NCBI RefSeq assembly: GCF_002246015.1
Contig: NZ_NOLJ01000004.1
Location: forward strand, 640,351-704,350
Source: Nostoc sp. 'Peltigera membranacea cyanobiont' 210A
GTDB lineage: Bacteria; Cyanobacteriota; Cyanobacteriia; Cyanobacteriales; Nostocaceae
Direction of reading: 5' to 3'
DNA length: 64,000 bases
Position 1 is the stretch's first letter; each line of letters begins with the position of its first letter. The position numbers were made by a program, and so were the translations under genes. The notes beneath the pieces were generated by a model that made no database searches, was not told the DNA's origin, and saw only the letters and a list, made by a program, of their open reading frames with translations. Positions 1 to 10,489 of this stretch are shown one piece after another.

Positions 1-116
1 CTGTTGAGAAGATAAATCACTGTTCACAATCGGTTTTCCGTGTTGCAAAATTACTAAGAAAACTGATGATTTACTTTACTGTTTAAGATAAGGGTATCGT
101 CTAGGAGTCAGTTGGA

Positions 117-704
117 ATGGTAACAACACCAGTAACCAGCATCACATTTGAGGAGTACTTAACCTATGATGATGGTAGCGATTTTCATTATGAACTGGTG
201 GATGGCAAGCTAGAGCTAATGAACCCACCTACTATTGAACATTTTCTGATTGTCGATTTTTTGGATACTGCCTTGAAAGCAGAAATCAAACGTTGTAACT
301 CTACTTGGCTGTGTTTTCGGGAAAGTGGGGTGAGAACGGGTAGAAATAAATCTAGGTTGACTGATTTGTGTGTAGTGACACTGGAGCAAGCTAGAGAATT
401 GTTAAATGCCTCAGCAGTATTTGAGTCACCCCCGTTACTAGTTGTCGAGGTGGTTAGTCCTGAGTCGGTGAAACGGGACTATCGTTATAAACGCTCAGAA
501 TATGCGGCCTTAGAGGTTCCTGAATATTGGATTGTAGACCCACTGGAAACAAAAGTTTCAGTGTTACTACTGGAAGATGGATTTTACGAAGAAACAGTTT
601 TTACACTTACTCAGCAAATTGTATCACGAACTTTTCCAGAATTAAGGATCGCAGTTGAGCAGATATTCACTGCCGGAAATCTGAATCAGGAGAGACGCGA
701 TTAA
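117..704 (+). CDS. Uma2 family endonuclease (DUF820)
   Basis: A 195-residue protein of the Uma2 family, which has a restriction-endonuclease-like PD-(D/E)XK fold and is heavily expanded in filamentous cyanobacteria. The visible family features are the N-terminal FEEYL segment, YELVDGKLELM near residues 25-35, the SRLTDLCVV strand, the LLVVEVVSPES core with the acidic active-site residue, and the YWIVDPLE strand. Length is normal. A palindromic GACGCGATTAATCGCGTC repeat follows directly at the stop. The biological role of Uma2 proteins is unclear; this one stands alone and is one of three intact copies in the window. Confidence 0.85.
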   Translation: MVTTPVTSITFEEYLTYDDGSDFHYELVDGKLELMNPPTIEHFLIVDFLDTALKAEIKRCNSTWLCFRESGVRTGRNKSRLTDLCVVTLEQARELLNASAVFESPPLLVVEVVSPESVKRDYRYKRSEYAALEVPEYWIVDPLETKVSVLLLEDGFYEETVFTLTQQIVSRTFPELRIAVEQIFTAGNLNQERRD

Positions 705-749
705 TCGCGTCTGTACAAGAATTATTCTTCTCCTGCCCTCTGTGTCTTC

Positions 750-1856
750 TTATGCAGCTTGCGGTTCAACCAGATTTTCTATCCCCTGAACCACTTTTGC
801 TGATTCGATTTTGTCACCAGCTTTCAGTTTATCCAAAACTTCTTTACCTTCGGTGAGATAGCCAAAAACGGCATAACGACCATCTAACAGGTTGCGTCCG
901 GCGGGGGTGAGTTCTGGTTCAAACAAAAAGAAGAAAAATTGTGATGAACCACCATTTACTTCACTTTCAGGACGAGCCATCACTACTGCACCAAAGGCAG
1001 AAAAAGGTAGAACTGGCATATCAACGTAACGACCAGCTTCTTCTAAAGTAATGCCATAAGTAGGTGCTTTATCCCCTTGAACTAAGACTTCTAAGGGAAT
1101 AGCACGATATTTGCCAGTTGTTGGATCAATGAAACCCACATCTTTCCCAGCAGGATCTCCAGTTTGGAGAAAGTAAGATTCTTCAGAACGGGTAAATTCT
1201 AAGCCATTATAAAAACCCCTATTTACCAAATCTACAAAATTACCAGCAGTTACAGGGGCGCTGTAACCGTCTACTACAAGGGACAAATCGCCTTTGTTGG
1301 TTTTAATTTCTACAGTGGCACGACCTTTAAGTTGTGGCAGATTACTATACTCAGCAGGTACTTCAAAGGGGAATTGTTTTACCATTGACTCTTCTAGCTG
1401 AGTCACAAGATTCAGAAGTTTGCCTCTCTCTTCCAGAATTTGTTCTTTATCTTTGCTCTTCGCCAATTCTTCCAATTTACCCACCCCAGATTTCAACTCG
1501 GTAATCCAAGCTTCGGCTTGGGGTTGGCGTTCTGCGGGAACGCTTGTTAAGATTTGGGAAGGTTTATCGAGAATGCGGGATGCTTGGCTGATGTCTTTGG
1601 AAATAGCACCCCAACGCCGATTCGCCCGCAGTTGGGCAGAGATGTCCTCTAAACTGCCTTGTAGTTGCCGCACAGGTTTGTTATCTATCGGGAGTGCATA
1701 CCGCAACAAAGCCTTTCCGTCGGTAATTGCATTGCCGGCTGGCAGTGCGGCGCGACTGGAGGGAGTCCACCCAGCTGTAGTTATGCCTAAAAATATTGTT
1801 ACCAGCAGTATTGCCATTAGGCTGTTCTTCAGCCAGGATTTTAATAAGTTAAGCAT
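750..1856 (-). CDS. Thylakoid-lumen-type cyclophilin, peptidyl-prolyl isomerase
   Basis: A 368-residue protein. A hydrophobic N-terminal segment (about residues 8-30) is a signal peptide or anchor, a helical region follows (about 50-170), and a cyclophilin domain fills the C-terminal half (VEIKTNKGDLSLVVDGY, NFVDLVNRGFYNGLEFTR, SSQFFF, LDGRYAVFGYL). This layout matches the TLP40/CYP38-like lumenal cyclophilins linked to photosystem II assembly. The open frame extends to a TTG at 1868, but the ATG at 1856 puts the signal peptide at the start and is preferred. Divergent from efp; about 200 bp between them hold both promoters. Confidence 0.85.
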   Translation of the reverse strand: MLNLLKSWLKNSLMAILLVTIFLGITTAGWTPSSRAALPAGNAITDGKALLRYALPIDNKPVRQLQGSLEDISAQLRANRRWGAISKDISQASRILDKPSQILTSVPAERQPQAEAWITELKSGVGKLEELAKSKDKEQILEERGKLLNLVTQLEESMVKQFPFEVPAEYSNLPQLKGRATVEIKTNKGDLSLVVDGYSAPVTAGNFVDLVNRGFYNGLEFTRSEESYFLQTGDPAGKDVGFIDPTTGKYRAIPLEVLVQGDKAPTYGITLEEAGRYVDMPVLPFSAFGAVVMARPESEVNGGSSQFFFFLFEPELTPAGRNLLDGRYAVFGYLTEGKEVLDKLKAGDKIESAKVVQGIENLVEPQAA

Positions 1857-2058
1857 GGGATAACTCAAATGCAGCAGTGAATTGTTGACTGGACGTAACC
1901 CATCAATAATCTTCCCACGTTAGGTGATGAGTGGAGCATAGGTCTAGGGCAGAGGAAAAATCACTAATGACAATGACACTAAACTAATGACAAATGCCCA
2001 ATGACGACCCTAGAAGGGTACAATAAATGCCGATTGTCTTCCAAAAATTGAAAGTTTC

Positions 2059-2616
2059 ATGATCTCCAGTAACGACTTTCGACCCGGTGTTTCAATTGTA
2101 TTAGATGGGTCTGTATGGCGAGTGCTTGAATTCCTACACGTCAAGCCAGGTAAAGGTTCCGCTTTTGTACGAACTAAGCTAAAAAATGTCCAAAGTGGGA
2201 GCGTGATGGAAAAAACGTTCCGCGCAGGGGAAACAGTGCCGCAAGCCACTCTAGAAAAAAGCACGATGCAGCATACCTATAAAGAAGGCGATGAGTTTGT
2301 CTTTATGGATATGGAAACATACGAAGAAGGCAGATTGACTCGTGAACAAATTGGCGATCGCGTCAAGTACCTTAAGGAAGGTATGGAAGCCGAAGTGATT
2401 CGGTGGGGCGAACAGGTGCTAGGAGTAGAATTGCCTAAGTCTGTGGTTCTAGAAATTGTCCAAACAGATCCAGGTTTAAAAGGTGACACCGCCACAGGTG
2501 GCTCAAAACCAGCAACTCTGGAAACTGGTGCAGTTGTGATGGTTCCTTTGTTTATTTCCCAAGGAGAACGCATCAAAGTTGATACCCAGGAAGATAAATA
2601 TATCAGCAGGGAATAA
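2059..2616 (+). CDS. efp: Elongation factor P
   Basis: A 185-residue protein that colinearly matches EF-P: the KOW-like N-terminal domain ([17 protein letters not shown]), the loop [17 protein letters not shown] with the conserved Lys at the tip that enters the ribosomal peptidyl-transferase centre, then two OB domains ([20 protein letters not shown] near the C-terminus). EF-P relieves ribosome stalling at proline stretches. It lies 108 bp upstream of accB, a gene order conserved in cyanobacteria, so the two are likely co-transcribed. Confidence 0.97.
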   Translation: MISSNDFRPGVSIVLDGSVWRVLEFLHVKPGKGSAFVRTKLKNVQSGSVMEKTFRAGETVPQATLEKSTMQHTYKEGDEFVFMDMETYEEGRLTREQIGDRVKYLKEGMEAEVIRWGEQVLGVELPKSVVLEIVQTDPGLKGDTATGGSKPATLETGAVVMVPLFISQGERIKVDTQEDKYISRE

Positions 2617-2724
2617 CTTTCATCTCTACGGAGATGCAAGTCCCGATTTAAATCCCTACATAGGGATTAATCCCCTGCCACACTTAAAATGCTAATTTAC
2701 GGATAGGTCGAGGTAATAAAAACT

Positions 2725-3282
2725 GTGCCATTGGACTTTAATGAAATCCGCCAACTTCTGGCAACTATCGCACAAACAGATATTGCAGAAGTCATACTCA
2801 AAAGCGATGATTTTGAGCTAACAGTCCGTAAGGCTGTGAGTATTAGCAATCAGATGTTGTCGGTAGGTCAAGGGACTTTAGGCGGTGTGGTAGGTTCAGG
2901 CTTGACATCAGGTTCATCTGGGGGAAACCAGGTGAGCGGAAGTCAGGTAACGGAGGTGTCCACATCTCGTGTGTTTGAGAATACTGGTACTAGCACACAA
3001 TTGCAGTTGTCAGTAAGTCCTCCCTCAACCATTGACCAAAGATTAGTAGAAGTGCCTTCCCCAATGGTAGGAACGTTTTATCGCGCTCCTGCGCCTGGGG
3101 AAGCGGCATTTGTGGAAGTGGGCGATCGCGTCCGCAAGGGTCAAACAGTCTGTATCATTGAAGCTATGAAGCTGATGAATGAAATCGAAGCCGAAGTCTC
3201 TGGGCAGGTGATGGAAATTCTCCTCCAAAATGGCGACGCTGTAGAATATGGTCAACCTTTGATGCGAATTAACCCTGATTAA
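2725..3282 (+). CDS. accB: Biotin carboxyl carrier protein of acetyl-CoA carboxylase
   Basis: A 185-residue BCCP. The C-terminal biotinyl domain (about residues 108-183) has the canonical EAMKLMNEIEAEVSG motif with the biotinylated Lys, preceded by PMVGTFYRAPAPGE. The N-terminal helix (NEIRQLLATIAQTDIAEV) binds biotin carboxylase, and a Gly/Ser-rich linker joins them. It carries carboxybiotin between AccC and AccAD in the first step of fatty acid synthesis. The start is a GTG, and no better ATG exists upstream in frame. It follows efp on the same strand. Confidence 0.96.
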   Translation: MPLDFNEIRQLLATIAQTDIAEVILKSDDFELTVRKAVSISNQMLSVGQGTLGGVVGSGLTSGSSGGNQVSGSQVTEVSTSRVFENTGTSTQLQLSVSPPSTIDQRLVEVPSPMVGTFYRAPAPGEAAFVEVGDRVRKGQTVCIIEAMKLMNEIEAEVSGQVMEILLQNGDAVEYGQPLMRINPD

Positions 3283-3344
3283 GTATTAATGTATATATGA
3301 TGTGAATCATTGTTAAAATTTTCTTTCCTTGCGGGTTAATCCTG

Positions 3345-3692
3345 ATGAAACAAACGTTGCCTTTACCACCAGAAGTGGTGCAACAAGTAGCTGAATACTT
3401 CAGCCTGTTAAGTGAGCCAATGCGCCTACGGCTGCTACACTTATTACGGGATGAAGAAAAATGCGTGCAAGAGTTGGTAGAGGCAACACAGACTTCTCAG
3501 GCAAATGTGTCAAAACACCTGAAGGTAATGTGGCAAGCAGGTATCCTTAGCCGCCGCAGTGAAGGAACTTGCGCCTATTACCGGGTGGAAGATCAAATGA
3601 TTTTTGAGTTGTGTAATCGGGTTTGCGATCGCCTCGCCACAAGGTTAGAGCAGCAAGCCCGTAATTTTCGTGTATTAAATAGCAAACGTTAG
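3345..3692 (+). CDS. ArsR/SmtB family transcriptional regulator
   Basis: A 115-residue winged-helix regulator: LLSEPMRLRLLHLL is helix 2, and QELVEATQTSQANVSKHLKVMWQAGILSRR is the recognition helix-turn-helix with the following wing. The classical ELCVCD metal site of ArsR/SmtB is not obvious. Cysteines occur at EKCVQ, GTCAYY and LCNRVCDR, so metal or redox sensing through another site is possible but unproven. It begins 62 bp after accB on the same strand. Its target is not apparent from context. Confidence 0.85.
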   Translation: MKQTLPLPPEVVQQVAEYFSLLSEPMRLRLLHLLRDEEKCVQELVEATQTSQANVSKHLKVMWQAGILSRRSEGTCAYYRVEDQMIFELCNRVCDRLATRLEQQARNFRVLNSKR

Positions 3693-3698
3693 GTCATT

Positions 3699-3756
3699 TG
3701 TCCTTTGTCAGTTGTCCTTTGCTAATGACTAATGACTAATGACCAATGACTAATGA
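3699..3756. repeat. Short tandemly repeated repeats (7-mer type)
   Basis: An array of degenerate heptamers, TTTGTCC/TTTGTCA units turning into ACTAATG/ACCAATG units, between the ArsR gene and the converging GerMN gene. Such heptanucleotide arrays are typical of Nostoc and Anabaena intergenic DNA. Similar arrays occur at 15793-15900 and near 1965-2000. Confidence 0.8.
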
Positions 3757-4374
3757 CTAAAGGGGATAATCTTTCTGAAACTGTTCGCGAGTGAGTGGTT
3801 GTTGTATCTCTACACCCTCACCGCCTAAAACATCCAACGGTTTGCCGTTCACGTCAATGTACACCTTGGCTTTGGGATTTAAAGTTGTTGCAGTGTAAAC
3901 AACTTGTCCCACGCGGCCCATCATTGAGGTGCTACCACCACCGCTGGTAAAATCTTCAGATAAATTAACGTGAACTTCATTATTTTCCGCTTTCAGCCCT
4001 AATAGCTTGGTTCCTTTAGGGATAGTTGTTGAATCTGTCCCTTCTGTTGGGCCTGCTAACAAACTTTGGAAAGCTGCTTCTAAAGCTTGGTTGGGTAATA
4101 CAGAAGCTACTTTAACAGGCTGAGGAACCAAAGTAACATTTTTGTCTTTTGGTCTTAGCCAGTAAACGTTCGGGCTTTGCTCATTAGCTGGCTGTCTAGT
4201 TGATGGCTGTGCTGGCTGTTCAATGCGGCCAGAAGGGTTTGACGGTGTAGGAGTATTGTTGGATTGTGTGGTAAACCAAGCTACACCACCACCCACCGCT
4301 ACAACCACTGCTGATACAGCTGCAATTACGCCTGAAGAAATACGATTAGATCCTTGTTGGTCTTTCATGTTCAA
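3757..4374 (-). CDS. GerMN-domain lipoprotein-like/membrane-anchored protein
   Basis: A 205-residue protein with an N-terminal transmembrane segment (about residues 13-33, VIAAVSAVVVAVGGGVAW), a Pro/Ser/Gln-rich linker and a GerMN domain (about 70-195). Family landmarks are LEAAFQSLLAGPTEG, the LLGLKAENNEVHVNLSEDF strand and VVYTATTLNPKAKVYIDVNG. GerMN was first seen in spore germination protein GerM; in cyanobacteria it is a periplasmic envelope domain of unknown role. No operon partner is evident. Confidence 0.8.
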   Translation of the reverse strand: MNMKDQQGSNRISSGVIAAVSAVVVAVGGGVAWFTTQSNNTPTPSNPSGRIEQPAQPSTRQPANEQSPNVYWLRPKDKNVTLVPQPVKVASVLPNQALEAAFQSLLAGPTEGTDSTTIPKGTKLLGLKAENNEVHVNLSEDFTSGGGSTSMMGRVGQVVYTATTLNPKAKVYIDVNGKPLDVLGGEGVEIQQPLTREQFQKDYPL

Positions 4375-4670
4375 AACCTTCCTAACTGAGGGCTGATATG
4401 GTAGTTATGTGAGGAGCAGCCTGGTTAAAGACGATACTTACAAGTAGAGAGTTTCCCACAATCTAGAGGAGACTTGATGGCTTTTAATTCTGCAAGTCCC
4501 TAAGATAATTTTAGGATTTTTATTTTTAATCCGTCACCTGCCAAATTATGTAAATTTTGGGGAGTTGAGAGTGAAAAGTTAGGAGTTAGGAGTTAGGAGT
4601 TGGGGACAAGGGGACAAGGGAGACAAGGGGGAATTATTGAACAAGTCTCTACCTTGTCTCTTCTCCATGC
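4375..4670. other. Intergenic region with short tandem repeats
   Basis: The region between the divergent-facing 5' end of the GerMN gene and the 3' end of proS. It holds an array of GAGTTAGGAGTTAG units (about 4577-4605) followed by GGGGACAAGG units (about 4603-4630). No gene is seen. Confidence 0.6.
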
Positions 4671-6485
4671 TTATGCCCTATGCCCTATTGCTTCTGTAAT
4701 CCACTGCTTAAGTGTTGTTGTCACTTCATCAATGACTATTTCTTGCGATTTGCGGGTGGCTCTTTCTACAACTTCAACTTTGCCATTAGCGATCGCACGT
4801 CCGGTTACAATTCTATAAGGTATGCCAATCAAGTCCGCATCTTTAAATTTCACTCCCGCCCGTTCGTCTCGGTCATCTAGTAGGGTTTCAATTCCCGCTT
4901 GATTGAGTTCTGTGTAAAGTTTTTGGGCTATTTCGATTTGTTGAGCATCCTTAATGTTTGGAATTGTGACGATCGCGTGGTAGGGTGCGATCGCAACTGG
5001 CCAAATAATTCCATCTTTATCGTAAGATTGCTCGACGGCAGCTTGGGCTAACCGCGACACGCCTACACCAAAACAACCCATAAATAGCGGCTTTTCTTCA
5101 CCCTGTTCATTGGTATAACTTGCACCCATCGCTTGGGAGTATTTAGTACCTAATTGGAAGATGTGACCGGCTTCGATTCCACGGGCGCTTGCAAGAGTTT
5201 GTTCTGGGTTATGAAGGGCGCGATCGCCTGGTCTTGATTTACGAATATCTACTACTTGCTCTGGTAACTTAAATTGCTCACCCCAATTAGCACCAACTAC
5301 GTGATAACCAGCTTCATTCGCGCCTGTAACAAAGTTTTTTAAATCAACGGCTGTTTGATCAACCAAGCGCAAAAACTTGGGATGGATTTGTTTATTGGCG
5401 GTAATATACTCATCTGCGATATCAGGCGCAATGTAACCTAAAGGTAGAGATTTAGTTGTCCATACTTGCTGGGCTTCTACATTTGGTACATTCAAACTAA
5501 TAATAGTTTTAGCACCATACTCAGAAGCTAATTTGGTCAATTCATTTTGCAACTTGACTTCATTAACTTCCTGATCGCCTCGGATACTCACCAGAACTAA
5601 CACCGTTAAACCATTATCATAAACTGTTTGATAAAGGACATTTTTGACTAATTGAGTGGGAGAAGAGTTGAGGAGTTGACAGACCTTTTCAATCGTCTCT
5701 GTTCCAGGTGTATCGCGTTTCTCATAGCTTGTAAACCGTGAGGTTTCAGCGTCAATTGGTAAAGAAACAGCCTTTTCTACGTTAGCGGCGTATTTGCCAT
5801 CCTCAGTGTAGAGAACTTCGTCTTCACCAGCTTCCGCCAAAATCATAAATTCTGTGGAACCAGAACCACCAATTGCACCAGAATCAGCTTCTACTGCCCG
5901 AAAAGCTAAACCAGAACGCCGTAGGATATTGCTGTAGGCTTTATACATATCCTGGTAAGTTTCTTTGAGGCTGGCTTCATCGGCATGGAAAGAGTAGCCG
6001 TCCTTCATGATAAACTCCCGTCCGCGCATTAAACCAAAGCGGGGACGAATTTCGTCGCGGAATTTGGTTTGAATTTGGTAGAGATGCAGTGGTAGCTGGC
6101 GATAAGAGCGAATCATATCACGAGCGATCGCTGTGATTACTTCTTCATGAGTTGGGCCTAATCCTAATTGTTGCTCACGGCGGTCAATTAGGGAAAACAT
6201 AATTCCCTCAGCTTTGGTGTAAGTGTCCCAGCGTCCTGATTCCTTCCATAAATCAGCGGGTTGTAATTGCGGCAAAAGACATTCTTGTGCGCCTGTAGCG
6301 TTCATTTCTTCCCGCACAATCTGGGAAACTTTTTGCAGTACCCGCCACATCAGCGGCAAATAAGCATAAAGACCACTACCGATGCGACGAATGTAACCTG
6401 CACGGAGTAATAATTTATGACTGGGAATCTCAGCATCAGCTGGATCATCCCGGAGTGTAACGAATAACATTTGTGATAGTCGCAT
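4671..6485 (-). CDS. proS: Prolyl-tRNA synthetase
   Basis: A 604-residue bacterial-type (ProS type I) class II synthetase. Visible parts are the N-terminal [20 protein letters not shown], motif 1 region [20 protein letters not shown], motif 2 ([21 protein letters not shown]), an inserted YbaK-like editing domain (about 225-400, [14 protein letters not shown] and [12 protein letters not shown]), motif 3 ([18 protein letters not shown]) and the C-terminal anticodon-binding domain ([34 protein letters not shown]). Full length. Confidence 0.97.
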   Translation of the reverse strand: MRLSQMLFVTLRDDPADAEIPSHKLLLRAGYIRRIGSGLYAYLPLMWRVLQKVSQIVREEMNATGAQECLLPQLQPADLWKESGRWDTYTKAEGIMFSLIDRREQQLGLGPTHEEVITAIARDMIRSYRQLPLHLYQIQTKFRDEIRPRFGLMRGREFIMKDGYSFHADEASLKETYQDMYKAYSNILRRSGLAFRAVEADSGAIGGSGSTEFMILAEAGEDEVLYTEDGKYAANVEKAVSLPIDAETSRFTSYEKRDTPGTETIEKVCQLLNSSPTQLVKNVLYQTVYDNGLTVLVLVSIRGDQEVNEVKLQNELTKLASEYGAKTIISLNVPNVEAQQVWTTKSLPLGYIAPDIADEYITANKQIHPKFLRLVDQTAVDLKNFVTGANEAGYHVVGANWGEQFKLPEQVVDIRKSRPGDRALHNPEQTLASARGIEAGHIFQLGTKYSQAMGASYTNEQGEEKPLFMGCFGVGVSRLAQAAVEQSYDKDGIIWPVAIAPYHAIVTIPNIKDAQQIEIAQKLYTELNQAGIETLLDDRDERAGVKFKDADLIGIPYRIVTGRAIANGKVEVVERATRKSQEIVIDEVTTTLKQWITEAIGHRA

Positions 6486-6700
6486 CGTTTATTCCCTTTC
6501 CAGAATCTCTAATTTGTTTATAAACCACCTGGCGATTATAAATCGCGGCCACACAAACCCTCGTCCGCCTGGGTGCATTCAGAAGGTATCCTAGTTTTTG
6601 AACCTGCGAGGTAGGCAAAGCGCAAGCGCGATCGGCATCTTACAGCCGTTAAGATATGGCATGATATAATCTTTGCAACTATTTAATCTAGGTCTAGGTT

Positions 6701-7270
6701 ATGAGTCATTTGACATTAAAACTAGACACTGTTCACCTGAGTGACGAACAATTTTATCACTTATGCCAAAATAACCGCGAATTGAAATTTGAACGCACTA
6801 CCAAGGGAGAATTAATCATTATGTCCCCCGTTGGAGGTGAAAGCGGCAATCGAGAAGCAGATTTAATTATTGATTTGGGAATCTGGAATCGGCAAACTGG
6901 CCTTGGATTTACCTTCAGTTCTTCTACTATATTCAAATTACCTAATGGTGCTGACCGTTCTCCAGATGCTGCTTGGATTCAACGAGAACGTTGGCAAGCA
7001 CTTACACCTGAACAAAGACGCAAATTTCCCCCCATTGCACCCGATTTTGTCATTGAATTAAGGTCAGCAACGGATGATTTGGAAATGTTGCGTTCCAAAA
7101 TGCAGGAATATATAGATGCAGGGGTGCAATTGGCATGGTTAATTAACCCCCAACAGCAACAAGTGGAAATTTATCGCCAAAAACAAGATACGGAAGTGCG
7201 AAATCTACCCACACAATTATCGGGTGAAGATGTATTGCCAGGATTTAGCTTGAGTCTTTCTTGTTATTAA
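6701..7270 (+). CDS. Uma2 family endonuclease (DUF820)
   Basis: A 189-residue Uma2 protein: FERTTKGELIIMSPVGGESG near the N-terminus, RSPDAAWIQRERW with the DAA active-site strand, PDFVIELRSATDD with the catalytic Glu, and AWLINPQQQQVEIYR. Full length. It is more diverged from the other two intact Uma2 copies (at 117 and 28294) than those are from typical family members. Stand-alone gene of unknown role. Confidence 0.88.
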   Translation: MSHLTLKLDTVHLSDEQFYHLCQNNRELKFERTTKGELIIMSPVGGESGNREADLIIDLGIWNRQTGLGFTFSSSTIFKLPNGADRSPDAAWIQRERWQALTPEQRRKFPPIAPDFVIELRSATDDLEMLRSKMQEYIDAGVQLAWLINPQQQQVEIYRQKQDTEVRNLPTQLSGEDVLPGFSLSLSCY

Positions 7271-7497
7271 GATTTGCAAGTGCCGCTAAACTCCACTATC
7301 TGCCCATACTTTCCATAGCAGTAAAAAATACTCTATAAGTCTGCGTAGGTGCGCTTCATTAGAAGAACCTGCCTAAGCAGATTTTGTCGTGTGTGGCTGT
7401 GACTTCTAGTCGTCAGGACATATTACAGCAGCTAAGATAGCTTAAAAGAAATAACCATCAGGCGATTAGAATCAGGGCATCTTTAGGAGAAACTACT

Positions 7498-8880
7498 TTG
7501 GCAGATGTAATTTATCAAGCACAAGCACCCTTAGAATTTATTCCTCCGGCGTTTAACCCTTTATTGCTACGAGTTGTCCATCTTTTGCTACCCAGTTGGA
7601 TAAAATGGCAAACACCTATTACCCAAATTGAAGCAGATAACGTAGAAGTTCTGGTGGATCTCTATCGCCAGTTTCAGGAGGATAAGATCCGTTTTATGCT
7701 GGCATTTCGCCATCCGAAAACAGACGATCCGTTTTGTTTGGGTTACTTGCTATCTCAACTCGTACCAAAGACAGCGCGATCGCAAGGTACAACACTACAA
7801 CATCCCATTCACGCTCATTTTATCTACGATCGCGGCATTCCTCTCTGGGCAGGTGCCCACGTTGGCTGGATTGCTTCTCATTTAGGTGGTACTCCGATTC
7901 AGCGAGGTAAAGCTGACTGGACGGGGTTACGTTCGGCGCGTGAGTTGTTTGCCAATGGGAAATTCCCGATGGCGGCTGCGCCTGAAGGTGCTACCAATGG
8001 TTTATCAGAGAATATTAGCCCGTTAGAACCTGGTATTGCCCAATTAGGCTTTTGGTGTGCTGAAGATTTGCACAAAGCTGGACGTGACCAAGAGGTTCTA
8101 ATTGTACCAGTTGGGATTAAATATAGTTACGTTGATGCTCCTTGGGATGCGATCGCCAATCTTTTAAGTGAATTGGAAGCGGCTAGTGGTTTACCTGTGA
8201 ATTCAGCAGAAAATGCTTCTGTGGAGTCGCTTTATCCCCGGTTGTTGACTTTGGCAGAACATTTACTTTTGCTCATGGAAGAATTTTACACCCGGTTTTA
8301 TCATCAAAAACTGCCAGATCCTAAGATTGTCAACGGGCAAATTCCAGATAGAAATGAAGCATTAGCAGTTCGTTTACAAGCTTTATTAAATGCAGCGCTG
8401 TTAATCTCAGAACAGTATTTTAATTTGCAGTCAAAAGGTAGTTTGAGCGATCGTTGTCGGCGAGTCGAGCAAGCAGGTTGGAATTATATATTTAGAGAAG
8501 AATTTAAGGATGTAAAAGGAGTGTCTGCGGTTGAAAGAGCTTTAGGCGATCGCGTTGCAGAAGAAGCGAATGCGCGGATGTGGCACATGCGTTTAGTAGA
8601 AAGTTTTGTGGCAGTTTCTGGTAATTATATTCGTGAAAATCCAACAGCAGAAAGGTTTGCTGAGACGACTTTAATTTTATGGCAGATGATTGCTAAAATC
8701 AAAGGCAATAAAACTGTACAGCGTCCCCAATTAAGTAAGCAAAAAGTAAAGATTACTGTGGGTGAACCCATATCTATTTCTGAGCATTACTCAACGTATA
8801 AGGAAAATCGTTTGGGTGCTAGACAAGCTGTTGCTGATGTCACAAACGATTTACAACACGCGTTGGAAGGTTTGATTTGA
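7498..8880 (+). CDS. PlsC-like lysophospholipid/glycerol acyltransferase
   Basis: A 460-residue protein with an acyltransferase domain in its N-terminal half: FAFRHPKTDDP, GGTPIQRGKADWTGLRSARE and AAAPEGATNGLSENISPLEPGIAQL (the PEG substrate motif) match the 1-acyl-glycerol-3-phosphate acyltransferase superfamily. The usual HxxxxD motif appears as RHPKTDD. The C-terminal half is helical and unassigned. The start is a TTG preceded by AGGAGA at a good distance (7481-7487), which decides this start. Probably a membrane-associated lipid acyltransferase; the substrate is unknown. Confidence 0.75.
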   Translation: MADVIYQAQAPLEFIPPAFNPLLLRVVHLLLPSWIKWQTPITQIEADNVEVLVDLYRQFQEDKIRFMLAFRHPKTDDPFCLGYLLSQLVPKTARSQGTTLQHPIHAHFIYDRGIPLWAGAHVGWIASHLGGTPIQRGKADWTGLRSARELFANGKFPMAAAPEGATNGLSENISPLEPGIAQLGFWCAEDLHKAGRDQEVLIVPVGIKYSYVDAPWDAIANLLSELEAASGLPVNSAENASVESLYPRLLTLAEHLLLLMEEFYTRFYHQKLPDPKIVNGQIPDRNEALAVRLQALLNAALLISEQYFNLQSKGSLSDRCRRVEQAGWNYIFREEFKDVKGVSAVERALGDRVAEEANARMWHMRLVESFVAVSGNYIRENPTAERFAETTLILWQMIAKIKGNKTVQRPQLSKQKVKITVGEPISISEHYSTYKENRLGARQAVADVTNDLQHALEGLI

Positions 8881-9378
8881 TTAGAAAGGTTGCATTTTTT
8901 GCTAGGAACCAGAATAAAGGTGTCAGTCGTCAGGAGGCTTATTCATTTCGACCCCTGCCCCCTGACTCCCTTAAATAGCAAGGTGCAATGTAAATGCCCA
9001 AGTGTTCATCCGAATCGGATATTACTTTCTAAAGTAGATCGCGCGTTTAGATGCTCAGTACGGAGATGCTAGGCGGATATGGTTTATTAAGCTTGCACAA
9101 ACCCAAAACTTTTTCAAAACTGTCTAAATAAATGGGTGCAGAAAATCGTAGGCTGCTAGACCTGCTTGCCTTTGCTGCTATTTCACTTTAATACAATTGG
9201 GTTAGATAAAGGCAATTGTAACTAAATATGTCATTTTTTATTTGAGTTTTATAAAATTAACGTTAAGTTATCCAAATTATATTTTCAGAAAAATCACGCT
9301 TTTCTATTTTTTTAATTCCAATTATAAATAGAGAAGTCCAAAAAATTGTGATTCTCTAAATCAATCAATTTATAAATA
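8881..9378. other. Intergenic region upstream of the PEP-CTERM gene
   Basis: No convincing gene is seen. The last about 180 bp (9190-9378) are very AT-rich and probably contain the promoter and leader of the following PEP-CTERM gene. Confidence 0.5.
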
Positions 9379-10308
9379 ATGAAAACTCAAAACTTATTCA
9401 ATTTCCTGAAGGTTGGTATTGCTACTTTTGGAATCTTCTTTGTGGCTGGTCAAGGAGCCTATGCCTCAGACTTAAAGGGAACAGCATTTAGCATATCTTT
9501 GGAGTGTATGAACGACACTACCGGCCTTTTGATGGGTCAAAACTCCACTGATGCTAGCGGGTGGCAGTATGCATTTGATTCAAACAAAGATGGGATGAAC
9601 GGGAATTACTGGGTTGGTGCCGCGGCAGGAAAAGTAAATCCCTACGATATCTCTGGTATGGCTATCAAAGAAACTGCTACCAGCGTCATTGTGGCAATCA
9701 ATGGCAATATGAAGTTAACAGGAGAGGCTGAACAGGGTGCTACAGGCGGTCAGATTGGATATGGTGATTTGTTCTTCAACATGGCCGGTAAGACCTTTGA
9801 CAATGCTATGAGCAGCGGCGATTTGTTTGGTATTCATTTCGCTTCAGCGAATGCTTCAGGGGTACAACAACTAGGTGTTTATAGTGGTGTTCAGGCAAAG
9901 ACAGTTACTAATATCAAAGAAGGCTACACTGTTGCTACATATGGTGGTTTAGCAGGAGGAGGGAATTCTTACGAAAGTCAGGTAAAACAAGGTGGTGGTA
10001 TTGTCGGTTATGGTGATTTGACCAGTAGTTATTTTACTAATAACGGCAAGGACAATACATTTAATCTCAATGTCATCAAGTCTGGAAATTATCTGAGTGG
10101 AATCTCGTTCCTAGCACAAGGTAATGTAACGCAGCAGTTGCTAACCACTGGCTATAATGCCAGCAAATTTAACGGCACACAAACCATTGCATTTGAATTC
10201 AAGAAATCTTCTATTGTGCAATCGACTCCTGAGCCTGCTAGTCTCGCTGGTTTAGGAATCGTCGGTCTGGCTTTGGCTAGTAGCAAGCTACGCAAAAAAT
10301 TAGCATAG
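9379..10308 (+). CDS. PEP-CTERM sorting domain protein
   Basis: A 309-residue exported protein: an N-terminal signal peptide (about residues 1-29, ending GQGAYA) and a C-terminal PEP-CTERM tripartite signal (TPEPAS, a short hydrophobic helix LAGLGIVGLALA, and a basic tail KLRKKLA). The middle is Gly/Asn-rich and beta-like, with two cysteine-poor repeats of the GYGDL type (about residues 130 and 212). It resembles the XDP-type exosortase substrates of cyanobacteria that reach the cell surface. The specific function is unknown. A rho-independent terminator lies about 180 bp downstream. Confidence 0.85.
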   Translation: MKTQNLFNFLKVGIATFGIFFVAGQGAYASDLKGTAFSISLECMNDTTGLLMGQNSTDASGWQYAFDSNKDGMNGNYWVGAAAGKVNPYDISGMAIKETATSVIVAINGNMKLTGEAEQGATGGQIGYGDLFFNMAGKTFDNAMSSGDLFGIHFASANASGVQQLGVYSGVQAKTVTNIKEGYTVATYGGLAGGGNSYESQVKQGGGIVGYGDLTSSYFTNNGKDNTFNLNVIKSGNYLSGISFLAQGNVTQQLLTTGYNASKFNGTQTIAFEFKKSSIVQSTPEPASLAGLGIVGLALASSKLRKKLA

Positions 10309-10489
10309 CAATTGGGTGGATACTATTCGCAATACGGCTTGATTTATCTTCAGTGATTATACACAAGATAAAAAACTATTTTCTCTCATATAAATGATCG
10401 CTGGAGTAATGGAATTTTGGATGAAGCTTAAGCGAAAAGTATCCCAAGCTGTATAGATTTACTCACTAAATATTAAATAGGTAAATTTC

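Noticed and set aside
1420..1863. 147-codon plus-strand ORF
   Set aside because: Antisense shadow of the cyclophilin gene; atypical composition and no family match.
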